Part shown: positions 1 to 8,971 of the stretch, in pieces
Layout of the letters: each line of letters opens with the position of its first letter
Position numbering within the stretch: position 1 is the stretch's first letter
Assembly (NCBI GenBank): GCA_031291475.1
Contig: JARLIY010000043.1
Coordinates: 1 to 64,000, forward strand
Origin: Xanthobacteraceae bacterium
GTDB lineage: Bacteria > Pseudomonadota > Alphaproteobacteria > Rhizobiales > Xanthobacteraceae
Direction: 5' to 3'
Length of the DNA stretch: 64,000 bases
The notes under the pieces: generated by a model
The model's database searches: none
Told to the model about the DNA's origin: nothing
The model's input: only the letters and a program-made list of their open reading frames with translations
Made by a program: the position numbers and the translations under genes

Positions 1-556
1 ACAGCGGCGCCATGCCCTTGTCCTTGGGTCCCGCAGGGTCGGAAGCCATCCAGCCCTGCTTGGCCGAACCGTAGAGCAGCGGGAAATCGAGCTGCGCCTC
101 GGTCGCATCGAGCGCGGCGAACAAGTCGAAGACTTCGTTGGCGACTTCCCTCGGCCGGGCGTCCGGCCGATCGACCTTGTTGATGATGACGATCGGCTTG
201 AGCCCGACCTTGAGCGCCTTGATGACGACGAACTTGGTCTGCGGCAGCGGGCCCTCGGCGGCATCGACCAGCACCAGCGCGCCGTCCACCATGCCGAGGA
301 TGCGTTCGACCTCGCCGCCGAAATCGGCGTGGCCCGGCGTATCGACGATATTGATGCGGGTGTCCTGCCACAGGATCGACGTGACCTTCGACAGGATGGT
401 GATTCCCCGCTCGCGTTCGAGGTCGCTGGAGTCGAGCGCCCGCTCGGCAACGCGCTGATTCTCGCGGAAGGACCCCGCTTGCTGCAACAGCCGATCGACC
501 AGCGTAGTCTTGCCGTGGTCGACATGGGCAATGATGGCAATGTTGCGCAGCTTCAT
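1..556 (-). CDS. typA: Translational GTPase TypA/BipA, N-terminal part (cut by window edge)
   Basis: Ribosome-associated GTPase of the EF-G/LepA class that acts in ribosome assembly and stress adaptation. About 185 N-terminal residues are visible from the ATG at 556; the rest lies beyond the left edge. Seen directly: G1 motif HVDHGKTT (residues 11-18), switch I with RGITI (about 50-54), G3 [14 protein letters not shown] starting at residue 72, and G4 NKVDRPD (126-132). The long [10 protein letters not shown] stretch after G3 is typical of TypA and not of EF-G or LepA. It is divergent from the radical SAM gene to its right. Confidence 0.93.
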   Translation of the reverse strand, partial: MKLRNIAIIAHVDHGKTTLVDRLLQQAGSFRENQRVAERALDSSDLERERGITILSKVTSILWQDTRINIVDTPGHADFGGEVERILGMVDGALVLVDAAEGPLPQTKFVVIKALKVGLKPIVIINKVDRPDARPREVANEVFDLFAALDATEAQLDFPLLYGSAKQGWMASDPAGPKDKGMAPL

Positions 557-577
557 GGGGGCGGTGTTAAATCGTTA

Positions 578-595
578 CGGGCCCCGAGGGGCCCG
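578..595. repeat. Perfect GC palindrome in the typA leader
   Basis: Eight-base arms CGGGCCCC and GGGGCCCG flank a two-base centre, 22 bases upstream of the typA start. There is no T-tract, so it is not a standard terminator. It could be a protein-binding site or a leader hairpin for typA. Function is unknown. Confidence 0.35.
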
Positions 596-730
596 CGATG
601 TCGTATATAGTCAGCCGCGGGTGCTTCGCAATGCGGGTCGTCGTTGAATGAATGTGGTAGGGTAAAGCTAACAGCCGCTGCTGAGTTCCGGGGGACGCGG
701 ACGCGGCGGGCAAATCGGAGCGGGGTTTCT

Positions 731-2362
731 TTGCGTTTTGCGCTTTCCACCTCCAGCACGCGCCGGATTCTCTGCGTATTCCCGGCCTATGCGCCCTCCT
801 TCGGGACGTTCTCGCACGCTTATCATTTGTTCGGTCGGGTACGGGCTTTCATGCCGCCGCAGGGCCTACTGCTGATTGCAGCCTATATGCCGGCGCATTG
901 GCCGGTACGCTTTGTCGATGAGAACATCCGGCCGGCAAGCGACGCCGATTTCGCCTGGGCGGACGTTGTCCTGGTGAGCGGCATGCACATCCAGGCGCCG
1001 CAGATTCACGACATCGCCCGCCGCGCCAAGGCCGCCGGCAAGGTCACTGCGCTCGGCGGCCCCTCGGTATCCAGCGCGCCGGAAATGTATCCGGACTTCG
1101 ACTACCTCCACGTTGGCGAGCTTGGCGACAGTACGGATGGGCTCATTGCCCGTCTCGACGAGAGCTGCGCGGCGCCGGCCCAGCAAGTGCGATTTGAAAC
1201 CGGTGAGCGGCTGCCGCTCTCCGATTTCCCGGTGCCGGCCTACCATCTCATCAGGCTCGATCGCTATCTGCTCGGCTCGATCCAGTTCTCCAGCGGCTGT
1301 CCATACCGTTGCGAGTTCTGCGACATTCCGGCGCTTTACGGCCGGCAGCCGCGGCTGAAGACGCCCGAGCAGTTAACCGCCGAGCTTGACGCCATGATGG
1401 CGCAGGGCAGTTATCCGACCTTCATCTATTTCGTCGACGACAACTTCATCGGCAACAAGAAGGCGACCCGCGAAATGCTGCCGCATCTGATCGAGTGGCA
1501 GAAGAAGCGCGGGCACCCGTTAAGATTCGGCTGCGAGGCGACGCTCAATCTTGCCAAGCAAACCGAAGTCCTTTCGCTCATGCGGGCGGCGGAATTCCAG
1601 ACCGTGTTCGTCGGCATCGAAACGCCGGAAGTCGATGCGCTCAAGCACATGCGCAAGGAACAGAACGCCACGCTGCCGATGCTGGAGGCGATTAACACGC
1701 TCAACAGCTACGGGCTGGAGGTGACGTCCGGAATCATTCTTGGGCTCGATACCGACAGCGCGGACACCGAGGCGCGGTTGAAAGCATTCATCGATGCTTC
1801 CAATGTGCCGATCCTCACCATCAATTTGTTACAGGCGCTGCCGAAGACGCCGTTGTGGGATCGGCTCAAACGCGACGGCCGCGTGGTCGCCGACGACACC
1901 GGCCTCGAAAGCAACGTTGTGTTCCTGCGCCCTTATGATGAGGTAGTGGCGACCTGGCGGCGCGCGATCGCGCATGCTTACGCGCCGGAACGGCTATTCC
2001 AGCGCTTCCTGCACCAGGTCGAGGCCACCTACGTCAACCGGTTGGTCGGTCCGGTACACGGCAAGCTTACCTGGAACAATCTCAGCCTTGCGCTCGTGCT
2101 CGCCTTCAACATCGCGTGGCGGATCGGTGTCTTCGCCGATTATCGCCGCTGGTTCTGGAAGGCGGTGTTGCCGGCGCTGCGCCGCGGCCAGATCGACGCC
2201 GCTTTCAGCATGGGCGTGGTCGGCCACCACATGATCACGTTCTCGCGCGAAGCGTTGCGGGGCGAGCAAAACGCCTCGTTCTATTCGGCGCAATCGCGCC
2301 GCGCCATGAGCATGGCGAAGCCGCCGGAGGCCACCTTCACCAAGATGCGGAAGTCGCGCTGA
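731..2362 (+). CDS. B12-binding-type radical SAM protein (DUF4070-like)
   Basis: The N-terminal part (about residues 10-150 from the chosen start) looks like a cobalamin-binding Rossmann domain (PPQGLLLIAAY, VSGMHIQAP, LGGPSVSS). A radical SAM core follows with the cluster motif CPYRCEFC (Cys190/194/197 from this start), then a C-terminal region like DUF4070. The family carries out radical methylations or rearrangements; the substrate here cannot be told. Start: TTG 731 has GGAG ten bases upstream and sits just before conserved sequence. An ATG at 644 would add 29 residues that look non-coding. It converges on the TAXI gene with a three-base gap. Confidence 0.8.
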   Translation: MRFALSTSSTRRILCVFPAYAPSFGTFSHAYHLFGRVRAFMPPQGLLLIAAYMPAHWPVRFVDENIRPASDADFAWADVVLVSGMHIQAPQIHDIARRAKAAGKVTALGGPSVSSAPEMYPDFDYLHVGELGDSTDGLIARLDESCAAPAQQVRFETGERLPLSDFPVPAYHLIRLDRYLLGSIQFSSGCPYRCEFCDIPALYGRQPRLKTPEQLTAELDAMMAQGSYPTFIYFVDDNFIGNKKATREMLPHLIEWQKKRGHPLRFGCEATLNLAKQTEVLSLMRAAEFQTVFVGIETPEVDALKHMRKEQNATLPMLEAINTLNSYGLEVTSGIILGLDTDSADTEARLKAFIDASNVPILTINLLQALPKTPLWDRLKRDGRVVADDTGLESNVVFLRPYDEVVATWRRAIAHAYAPERLFQRFLHQVEATYVNRLVGPVHGKLTWNNLSLALVLAFNIAWRIGVFADYRRWFWKAVLPALRRGQIDAAFSMGVVGHHMITFSREALRGEQNASFYSAQSRRAMSMAKPPEATFTKMRKSR

Positions 2363-2365
2363 AAT

Positions 2366-4120
2366 CTACGCGGCTGCGGCCTTGGTGCCGGCTTTACTTC
2401 CGGCGCCGTTCTCGACGAGAATCGCGCGCCGCGCGGCGATGGCGAAGCGAACCTGGTCGAGCGCGAGCGAGAACGACATCTGCACCGCCTGATCGTATTC
2501 TTCATGCTCGGTTTGATGGATGATGGCGATCACCAAGTGGTCGACATCGATCTGCATCTGATCGAGCACCTCCAGCGACGGCGCGGTATGCGCCTTGCGC
2601 ACCAGATCCAGTAGACGCTGCAACAGCCGCAGCCGCCGCGTGCGGCCGTTGTTGTGGAAATAGCTGGCCACGCCGGCGATCGCCGATCCGAAGATCGGGA
2701 AAATCAGCAGGCCATAGAAGATGTCGTCGCCGTATTTATCAAAAAACGATTTTTGATCGTCGTTCAGATAAGCAAGTGCTCCGGAATGCACCAGCGCGGC
2801 CGCATCCTTGTCGGTCGACGGCGCTTCGATCTTGATCTCGCCGGGCATGCCAGCCGCCAGCGCCAGTCGCGAGGAATAGATCAGCTTCGCCAGCGTGCCG
2901 ACAGCCTCATGGCTGAACGATTTTCGCGCGACGAGATATTCGGGAAAGCTCAGGGTCGTCAGCGTGTCGTCGGGCATCGGCGGATTGCCGCCGAAAGTCC
3001 CGGCGTCGATATCGGCGGAATCGAAAGCGGGGATACGCTTGGCGATGCCTTCCGCCTGATCGATGGGGATGAAGCTCGGCGCTTGGCCGTTTCGCGAAGC
3101 CGCCGCAACGGCGTCGCTGATGGCTTGCCCGGTGGCCGAGCCGGCGACGAAAATCGCATCGATCTGATCATTCCTGACGGCCTCCGCCAGGTTCTTCGGA
3201 TCGATCAACGAAACCTGCACCTGGTCGGCGGCGACGCCGTAATGATTGAGGACGATGTTGAGTAAATCCCTCGTCGCGACGCTTCCGGTCACGATGCCAA
3301 CACGGTGGCCGACGAGTTTCGTGACTTTGTCCAGCTTATTCATGGCGCCGGCATCCGCATTATCGGTGTCGTCGCTGCTGCCGTCGTCGGCGTCCGCATC
3401 CTCGCTTTTGGTGGCCTTTGCCGTCTTGTCGCTCTTGGTATTCTTGGCGGTCTTGGTGCTATGGGCGCTTTTGCCGTGCTTTACCGTTTTGGCGGCGGCT
3501 GCGCCCTTGGCGGCTTTGGCTTCCTTGCCGGGTTTTTCCTTCTTTTCGGGGACGCTTGCTTCCTTTTTCTCCGGAGCGCTTGCCTCTTTCTTTGCAGAGG
3601 TTGCCGCTGGCGCCGGCACGATCAGCGCCATCACATTCTGCCGCATGACGGCGATGACCGGCCAATCCGCCGCGTTGCCGACCGTGCTGGGCAAAATCGC
3701 CAGATCGGCCTTGGCGTCGCGCAGCGCCTGCGCGCTTTCCTTCGGACCGCCGGTGCCAACAAGCTGCAGCCGGACTTTGTCGCGGTCGTCGGCGAGCTTT
3801 TGCGTCAGGACGTGAACAAGCTCGACATTGGCACTGCCGGAAGGACCGGCGGCGATCCGCATGACGGTCGGCGCGGTCATCAAATAGAATGCCGCCCACA
3901 CGCCGCCGCCAAGGACGATGCTGCCCAGAACGGTCACGAGCCAGGTGTGACGGAGAAACATTCTGACCCGGCTGCGGACGATGTGTTCGAGCGACTCCAT
4001 GCTCATGGGTCGGGCCGATGTGTGGGCCGCCGCCGCATCCGTCTTTTTGCCGCGGCCGAAATTCCAGGCAAGCCACAGCTTCATGGTCATCGACGGTTGT
4101 CGTGGTACTTGCGGAGGCAT
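2366..4120 (-). CDS. TAXI-family TRAP solute-binding protein with a Lys/Ala-rich insert
   Basis: Periplasmic substrate-binding protein of the TRAP-associated extracytoplasmic immunogenic (TAXI) family, anchored by an N-terminal membrane segment (about residues 60-81) and a second near the C-terminus (GLLIFPIFGSAIAG). TAXI hallmarks are the start of the binding domain (VMRIAAGPSGSAN), a second lobe (VGHRVGIVTGSVATRDLLN) and the C-terminal region (TEHEEYDQAV). Oddity: about 90 residues between the lobes (DNA 3341-3613) are low complexity, first Lys/Ala/Glu-rich and then Asp/Ser-rich. No DctQ/DctM membrane partner is adjacent. The start is uncertain: ATG 4120 is chosen, with ATG 4183 and ATG 4090 as alternatives. 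Confidence 0.82.
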   Translation of the reverse strand: MPPQVPRQPSMTMKLWLAWNFGRGKKTDAAAAHTSARPMSMESLEHIVRSRVRMFLRHTWLVTVLGSIVLGGGVWAAFYLMTAPTVMRIAAGPSGSANVELVHVLTQKLADDRDKVRLQLVGTGGPKESAQALRDAKADLAILPSTVGNAADWPVIAVMRQNVMALIVPAPAATSAKKEASAPEKKEASVPEKKEKPGKEAKAAKGAAAAKTVKHGKSAHSTKTAKNTKSDKTAKATKSEDADADDGSSDDTDNADAGAMNKLDKVTKLVGHRVGIVTGSVATRDLLNIVLNHYGVAADQVQVSLIDPKNLAEAVRNDQIDAIFVAGSATGQAISDAVAAASRNGQAPSFIPIDQAEGIAKRIPAFDSADIDAGTFGGNPPMPDDTLTTLSFPEYLVARKSFSHEAVGTLAKLIYSSRLALAAGMPGEIKIEAPSTDKDAAALVHSGALAYLNDDQKSFFDKYGDDIFYGLLIFPIFGSAIAGVASYFHNNGRTRRLRLLQRLLDLVRKAHTAPSLEVLDQMQIDVDHLVIAIIHQTEHEEYDQAVQMSFSLALDQVRFAIAARRAILVENGAGSKAGTKAAAA

Positions 4121-4268
4121 GGTTAATCTTACCACGGCCCGGGAGTTTTGCCGCAACGGTGTCGCGGATTTGCCGTCCAACAATCGCCTTGGTTAATCGC
4201 GGCGAGAGGCAAAATTTTGTCCGTCACGATAAGTCCTTCCGCAACATCCGGCTTGCCAGCCTTGCCTG

Positions 4269-5393
4269 CTAAGCCGCGCTGCGGCCGGCCGATCCCCATG
4301 GCCCAAACCGCACGCCGGTCGGCAGCGCCTGGTGCAGCATGAGCATTTCGCCGATGGTTTCCGACGTTACCAGACCGACCAAACGCTCCGATGCATCGAC
4401 GACCGCCACGGCCGGCACGGACTTTTCCTGGAGCAGCCGGAAGGCTTCGTCGAGGCAGCGATCTTTGCTCATCGTGGGGATGTGGGCGGTCATGGCGTCG
4501 GCTACACGTGCGTCCGGACCGCGCTGCTTGAGCGCGCGGACGATGTCGTTGCGGCCCAATATGCCGAGCGGCCGGCCGCTGCCGTCCACCACCGGAAATT
4601 CGCTCTGACTGGTGTGCAAGAGAGTCTCGATCGCGGCGTCGATATGCTCGTCGGGCGTCAACGTCGCGTACTGCGTCACCATCGCGGCGGTCACCGGCAC
4701 GCCGTGCGACATGGCGCGGGTCGCCACGAGATGCGCTTCCGCGGACGCGGCGAGGTGGACGAAGATGGCGATGAAGATCAAAAGCGGATTGCCGAACAGG
4801 CCGAAGAAGCCGAGCGCGAATGCGACCCACTGCCCGATCATGGCGGCAACTTCGGTGGCGTGGACGTAGCCGAGCCGGGTGGCGAGCAGCGCGCGCAGCA
4901 CGCGCCCGCCGTCCATCGGAAACGCGGGGATCAGATTGAACAGCGCGAGGAACAGATTAACCAGCGCGAGCCGGTCGATCATGCTCACGTCGGCATTGCC
5001 GATCACGGCAAGGCGGTCGGCCGAAAGATTCGCGCCGCCGATGAATACCAGCGCGAGCCCGATGACCACGTTGACCAAGGGCCCGGCGATGGCGATGAGG
5101 AATTCCTGGCTCGGCTGTTCCGGTATGCGTTCGAGCCGCGAAACGCCGCCGATCGGCAGCAGGATCACGTCGGGGGTCCGGATGCCGAAAGCGCGCGCGG
5201 TGAAGATATGGCCGAATTCGTGCAGCAGCACGCACAGGAACAGGAGCACGATGAACAAGAGGCTGCTCCAGGCCACCTGCGGCCCCCCGGAAAGGTATTG
5301 CACGCCGAAAATCCAGGCGAGCAGCAGGAGGAAGGTCACATGGATGCGCACGGCGGTGCCGGCGACCGATCCGATGTTCAAAGACCAGCCCAT
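4269..5393 (-). CDS. Site-2 protease (M50) with tandem CBS domains
   Basis: Intramembrane zinc metalloprotease, 374 residues. The N-terminal half has several membrane segments, the zinc-site motif HEFGH (residues 58-62) and the second conserved motif [11 protein letters not shown] (153-163), which supplies the third ligand. The C-terminal third (about 235-355) holds two CBS repeats ([19 protein letters not shown] and [19 protein letters not shown]) that usually sense adenylate nucleotides. The length and layout match the bacterial M50B/CBS subfamily. The substrate is unknown, and there is no adjacent anti-sigma factor to suggest one. Confidence 0.9.
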   Translation of the reverse strand: MGWSLNIGSVAGTAVRIHVTFLLLLAWIFGVQYLSGGPQVAWSSLLFIVLLFLCVLLHEFGHIFTARAFGIRTPDVILLPIGGVSRLERIPEQPSQEFLIAIAGPLVNVVIGLALVFIGGANLSADRLAVIGNADVSMIDRLALVNLFLALFNLIPAFPMDGGRVLRALLATRLGYVHATEVAAMIGQWVAFALGFFGLFGNPLLIFIAIFVHLAASAEAHLVATRAMSHGVPVTAAMVTQYATLTPDEHIDAAIETLLHTSQSEFPVVDGSGRPLGILGRNDIVRALKQRGPDARVADAMTAHIPTMSKDRCLDEAFRLLQEKSVPAVAVVDASERLVGLVTSETIGEMLMLHQALPTGVRFGPWGSAGRSAA

Positions 5394-5492
5394 GGAAGCC
5401 TCCTGGAAGCTCGCGTCTTACCGTATGGCTTGCTAGCTAGTAATCTTGCCGCATATTTGCGAGGCCGGCACCGCCAACAGGGAGTTCGAAAT

Positions 5493-5783
5493 ATGGCCCA
5501 GAAGCTTTCCGGCGAGGCTCGCAGTCGCGCGCTCGCCCGGCTCAAGGGCTGGAGCGAGGTCAAGGGCCGCGACGCGATCAGCAAGAAATTCGTGTTCGCG
5601 GACTTCAACGAGGCCTTCGGCTTCATGACTCGCGTCGCTTTGACGGCGGAGAAACTCGACCATCATCCGGAATGGTCTAACATCTACAAGACCGTCGAGG
5701 TAACGTTGTCGACGCACGATGCCGGCGGGTTGACCGAGCTCGACATCAAGCTCGCCGAGGCGATGGATAAATTCGCCGGCTGA
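5493..5783 (+). CDS. phhB: 4a-hydroxytetrahydrobiopterin dehydratase (PCD/DCoH)
   Basis: Small cytosolic enzyme (96 residues) that dehydrates pterin-4a-carbinolamine, regenerating the pterin cofactor of aromatic hydroxylases. The family core is visible: [26 protein letters not shown], with the catalytic histidine pair in LDHHPEW, and a C-terminal [11 protein letters not shown]. The ATG at 5493 is preceded by AGGGAG. The frame stays open far upstream, but that part is antisense to the M50 gene and is not real coding. The phenylalanine hydroxylase partner is not in the window. Confidence 0.92.
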   Translation: MAQKLSGEARSRALARLKGWSEVKGRDAISKKFVFADFNEAFGFMTRVALTAEKLDHHPEWSNIYKTVEVTLSTHDAGGLTELDIKLAEAMDKFAG

Positions 5784-5876
5784 AAATCGACCCCTGCGCA
5801 AGCGCTTGGTCTTGCCTTGCGGCTGCCGCCTTTGGGAACCACTTTCGGCGACGGCCTGATTCCTGGAGAGCGACGC

Positions 5877-6260
5877 ATGCAATTTGGTCAAACAGCCGCT
5901 TCTTGGTCGGATGTCGAAAGCCTGGTCCGGCGCATCGCCGCGAACGAGCAGGATCTGCAACGGCGCTTCTGGCGCAAGCTGCGGCGGCTGGCGGCGAAAC
6001 TGCCCTTCGCCGAGGATTTGATCGCCGCGCATTATTGCGCTTTCGACCGGCGGACCCCGCTGCATGTCAAGGCTGCGCTGGTCGGCGCGCTTGCCTATTT
6101 CGTGCTGCCGGCGGACGTCATCCCCGATGTCCTGCCGGTGATCGGCTACACCGACGATGCCGCGGTGCTTGCCGCCGCCCTCAAGCTCGTCGCCTCCCAC
6201 ATCACGCCTGACCATCGCGAGGCGGCGCAGCGCACGCTCTCGCACATGCGGGGCGGATAA
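5877..6260 (+). CDS. YkvA/DUF1232 membrane-associated protein
   Basis: A 127-residue protein with the DUF1232 signature: a hydrophobic segment LVGALAYFVLPADVIPDVLPVIGYTDDAAVLAAAL near residues 66-100, where PxDxIPDxLPxxGYxDD is the family hallmark. The biochemical role of the family is not established. The ATG at 5877 has GGAGAG just upstream. It follows phhB by 93 bases and may be co-transcribed with it. Confidence 0.85.
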   Translation: MQFGQTAASWSDVESLVRRIAANEQDLQRRFWRKLRRLAAKLPFAEDLIAAHYCAFDRRTPLHVKAALVGALAYFVLPADVIPDVLPVIGYTDDAAVLAAALKLVASHITPDHREAAQRTLSHMRGG

Positions 6261-6300
6261 TTCGTTCTGCCCCCGCTGCGCAGGGTACGAAAAAGCATGA

Positions 6301-7275
6301 TCAGGGCCGCAGCACGATCTTGCCCATGACCTTGCGCTCGGCGATGGCCTTCAGCGCAGCGGGGGCCTCGGCCAGCGGATAGATCGCGTGCACGTGCGCG
6401 CTGAGCTTGCCCTCGGCACACCAGCGGGCGATGTCGGCCATCAATGCCCGCTGCCGCTCAGGCTCGCGCAAAGTCCAGGCGCCCCAAAGCACGCCGCGAA
6501 TATCGCAGCTTTTGAGCAGCACCAGGTTGAGCGGGAGCTTCGGAATCTCGCCGGCGGCAAAGCCGATCACCAGATAGCGCCCCTCCCAGCCGAGCGATCG
6601 CATGGCGGGCTCCGCATAGGCGCCGCCGACCGGATCGTAGACCACGTCGACGCCGTGGGCGCCGCCGAGCTGCTTGAGTGCGTCGCGCAGGTCTTCGCTG
6701 GCGTAATTCACCGTTTCGTCGGCCCCGTGCGCACGGGCGAATTCGAGCTTTTCGGCGGACGAGGCGCAGGCGATGACGCGCGCGCCCATGATCTTGCCGA
6801 TCTCGATTGCGGCGAGCCCGGTGCCGCCGGAGGCGCCAAGCACCACGAGCGTTTCGCCGGGTTTGAGCCCGCCGCGCTCGCGAAGCCCATAGAGGGTGGT
6901 CGAATAGGTCACGGTGAGGCCGGCGGCACGCTCGAAATCGAGCTTGTCGGAAATCTTCACGAGTTGCTTGGTGGGAGCGGCAAGGTATTCGCATGCCGCG
7001 CCCCAGCCGGTCGAACCCATCACGCGATCGCCCGGAGCCACATCGCGCACGCCTTCGCCGACGCTCTCGACGACGCCGGCGAATTCCGACGCGGGCGAGA
7101 ACGGAAACGGCGGTCTGTGCTGGTATTTGCCGGCGATGATCAGCGTATCGAAGAAGTTGAGCGCGGCGGCTTTGACCCGCACCACCGCCTCGCCGGGTCC
7201 GGCGACGGGCGGGTCGACGTCACCGAGCACGAGGTCGTCGGGCCCGCCAAAATGGGTGCAGAGGACTGCTTTCAT
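6301..7275 (-). CDS. NADPH:quinone oxidoreductase family (zinc-free MDR)
   Basis: Medium-chain dehydrogenase/reductase of 324 residues. The GroES-like N-terminal domain has ALNFFDTLIIAGKYQ and PFSPASEFAGVVESVG; the NADPH-binding Rossmann fold has LGASGGTGLAAIEIG (about 146-160); and YDPVGG follows. Catalytic-zinc ligands of alcohol dehydrogenases are absent, which fits the quinone oxidoreductase/acryloyl-CoA-reductase-like group. The exact substrate cannot be read from sequence. It lies downstream of the ECF sigma gene on the same strand, with a 56-base gap. Confidence 0.88.
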   Translation of the reverse strand: MKAVLCTHFGGPDDLVLGDVDPPVAGPGEAVVRVKAAALNFFDTLIIAGKYQHRPPFPFSPASEFAGVVESVGEGVRDVAPGDRVMGSTGWGAACEYLAAPTKQLVKISDKLDFERAAGLTVTYSTTLYGLRERGGLKPGETLVVLGASGGTGLAAIEIGKIMGARVIACASSAEKLEFARAHGADETVNYASEDLRDALKQLGGAHGVDVVYDPVGGAYAEPAMRSLGWEGRYLVIGFAAGEIPKLPLNLVLLKSCDIRGVLWGAWTLREPERQRALMADIARWCAEGKLSAHVHAIYPLAEAPAALKAIAERKVMGKIVLRP

Positions 7276-7331
7276 GGGATTCTCGTCATTCCGGGCCGGC
7301 GGGCTTAAGCGCGCGCCTCAGAACGACAAAC

Positions 7332-7946
7332 CTACGTTGTGGTCACGCCGGCCTCAAGCAGCAAGCGGCGCAAACAGGCGAACGCGAGCCGCAGCCGCGA
7401 TTTCACCGTGCCGAGTGGCAGGTCGAGTCTTCGCGCAATGGTGCTGTGGGACAGTCCTTCGAAGAAAGCGAGCCGCACGAGCGTGAATTGTTCGCGCGGC
7501 AAGGCGTCGAGCGCGACGCGCATGCGGCGTTCGCGTTGGGCGGCGTCCACGCAATCGTCGCTGCTTTCGGCGGGGTCGGCAATGGCGTGAAAATCCTCGG
7601 CGGCAACAACGAATTCGCGGCTGCGCCGCTTGACGTCGATCCGACGGTTGCGGGCGATCTGTTGCACCCAGGTGCTGGCCGCGGATTTGCGCGGATCGTA
7701 GAGGTGCGCCTTGCGCCAGATTGTTTCCATCACGTCCTGGGCCAAATCCTCCACCGCGACGTGACTGACGCCGAGGCGAACCAGTTGCGCCCGCACGCGC
7801 GGCCGAAAATGATCGAACAGGACCAAGAACGCCTTGCCGTCGCGGCGCGCGCCCACCGCGATCAGGAGATCGTCGAGTTCATCCGTCCTCGCCCGTAAGC
7901 CGTTTCGGGGATTGCAGGGATCGTCGATCCAGGACGTCAGATGCAC
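7332..7946 (-). CDS. ECF-type RNA polymerase sigma factor
   Basis: Extracytoplasmic-function sigma factor of 204 residues. Region 2 runs about 40-110 (LFDHFRPRVRAQLVRLG, AVEDLAQDVMETIWRKAHLYD, STWVQQIARNRRIDVKRR) and region 4 about 145-195 (LPREQFTLVRLAFFEGLSHSTIARRLDLPLGTVKSRLRLAF). The closest resemblance by eye is the SigK/RpoE-ChrR-like group. No anti-sigma gene is adjacent, which is unusual for that group; the regulator may lie elsewhere. Three direct repeats lie 44-76 bases upstream of the start. Confidence 0.9.
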   Translation of the reverse strand: MHLTSWIDDPCNPRNGLRARTDELDDLLIAVGARRDGKAFLVLFDHFRPRVRAQLVRLGVSHVAVEDLAQDVMETIWRKAHLYDPRKSAASTWVQQIARNRRIDVKRRSREFVVAAEDFHAIADPAESSDDCVDAAQRERRMRVALDALPREQFTLVRLAFFEGLSHSTIARRLDLPLGTVKSRLRLAFACLRRLLLEAGVTTT

Positions 7947-7989
7947 GGCACGCTTCCGTCGTAACGCCGCGCGGCGGGTGCATCGCCCG

Positions 7990-8022
7990 GATGCAAGATC
8001 GGATGCAGGACCGATGCAAGAC
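7990..8022. repeat. Three direct repeats of GATGCARGAY upstream of the ECF sigma gene
   Basis: Copies GATGCAAGAT (7990), GATGCAGGAC (8002) and GATGCAAGAC (8013) start 12 and 11 bases apart, about one DNA helical turn. They lie in the divergent region between the sigma gene and the ialB-like gene, where an operator could control either. A related GATGCA-type half site (AGATGCACGG) occurs near 7940. No known binding protein is assigned. Confidence 0.5.
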
Positions 8023-8226
8023 AGGCCCGCGTGCCGGCGACTGTCGGCAGTATCCGGCCTTCAGCGGTAGCCGGATGTGCTGGCCGTCACGTTTTGCCGT
8101 CGGGTGCTTGCGATTGACCGGCTCCCAGGGCCGCCCACGCCATGCGAATCCGTTCCCTCCCCGCCGGAAATGGGTTAAACTTGAAGGGTTTGGATTTAAG
8201 CTGACGCCGTAACCGGGCGAGGGCCG

Positions 8227-8877
8227 ATGCATAACAATCGACGCGGGAGGCTTGTCACTGCGCTCGTTGTTGCGGGCGCTTTCGCGGTCCCCGCATTGGC
8301 CCAGCAGCCGCCCGATTCTGCGCCGCCCGCAGTTCTGGCTCCAGCGGCTCCCGCGCCCGCCGCTAAAAAACCTCCCAAGCACAATCATGCGGCTGCGAGC
8401 GCCGAGCCGGCTGCGGCCGTGGCCGGCGGGGTCAAGCCGACGCTCCTTGGCCAATTCGGCGACTGGGGGGCGTACACCGCCTCTCCCGGCGGCAAGAAAA
8501 TCTGCTTTGCCATCGCCAAGCCGTCCACCTCGGAGACCATCCCGCCCAACCGGCCTCGCAATCCGTCCTACATGTTCATTTCCTCGCGGCCGGCGGACAA
8601 GGTGAGCAACGAGATGTCGATCATCATCGGCTATCCGTTCAAGCCGAGTTCGGACGCGACCGTGGCGGTCGGCTCGAACACGTTTGCGCTCTACACCCAG
8701 CAGGACGGCGCCTGGATCAAGAACGCGGCTGAAGAGGCCCATCTGCTCGAGGTCATGCGCGCGGCGCAGAGCGCGGTGGTGAAGGGTACGTCGGCGAAAG
8801 GTACGCGCACGAGCGACGTCTTCTCCCTCAAAGGCTTCGGCCAAGCCCTCGATCGCGCTGCCCAGGACTGCAAATAA
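8227..8877 (+). CDS. Invasion-associated locus B (IalB)-like secreted protein
   Basis: 216 residues: signal peptide (residues 1-25, cleavage after ALA), a Pro/Ala-rich linker (26-70), then the IalB-type domain (LGQFGDWGAYTASPGGKKICFAIAKPS, YMFISSRPADKVSNEMSIIIGYPF, GTRTSDVFSLKGFGQALDRAAQDCK). The two cysteines, in KICFA and at the C-terminus, are typical. The family is periplasmic or outer-membrane associated and common in Hyphomicrobiales; its function outside Bartonella invasion is unclear. It is divergent from the ECF sigma gene. Confidence 0.82.
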   Translation: MHNNRRGRLVTALVVAGAFAVPALAQQPPDSAPPAVLAPAAPAPAAKKPPKHNHAAASAEPAAAVAGGVKPTLLGQFGDWGAYTASPGGKKICFAIAKPSTSETIPPNRPRNPSYMFISSRPADKVSNEMSIIIGYPFKPSSDATVAVGSNTFALYTQQDGAWIKNAAEEAHLLEVMRAAQSAVVKGTSAKGTRTSDVFSLKGFGQALDRAAQDCK

Positions 8878-8971
8878 AGGGATCACTGCCGCGGGCGCGG
8901 TGGTTTGCGCCTATCGGGAGGGCCAAGGCCGCCCCATCTATGCCTGAACCCTTTTCTCATTCGGGTCGACC

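Noticed and set aside
4332-5492. N-terminal extension of the phhB frame
   Set aside because: The upstream part is antisense to the M50 protease gene; the family start and Shine-Dalgarno are at 5493.
8209-8234. GTAACC just before the ialB-like gene
   Set aside because: No CGAA at the right spacing, and the -10 position would lie inside the coding sequence.
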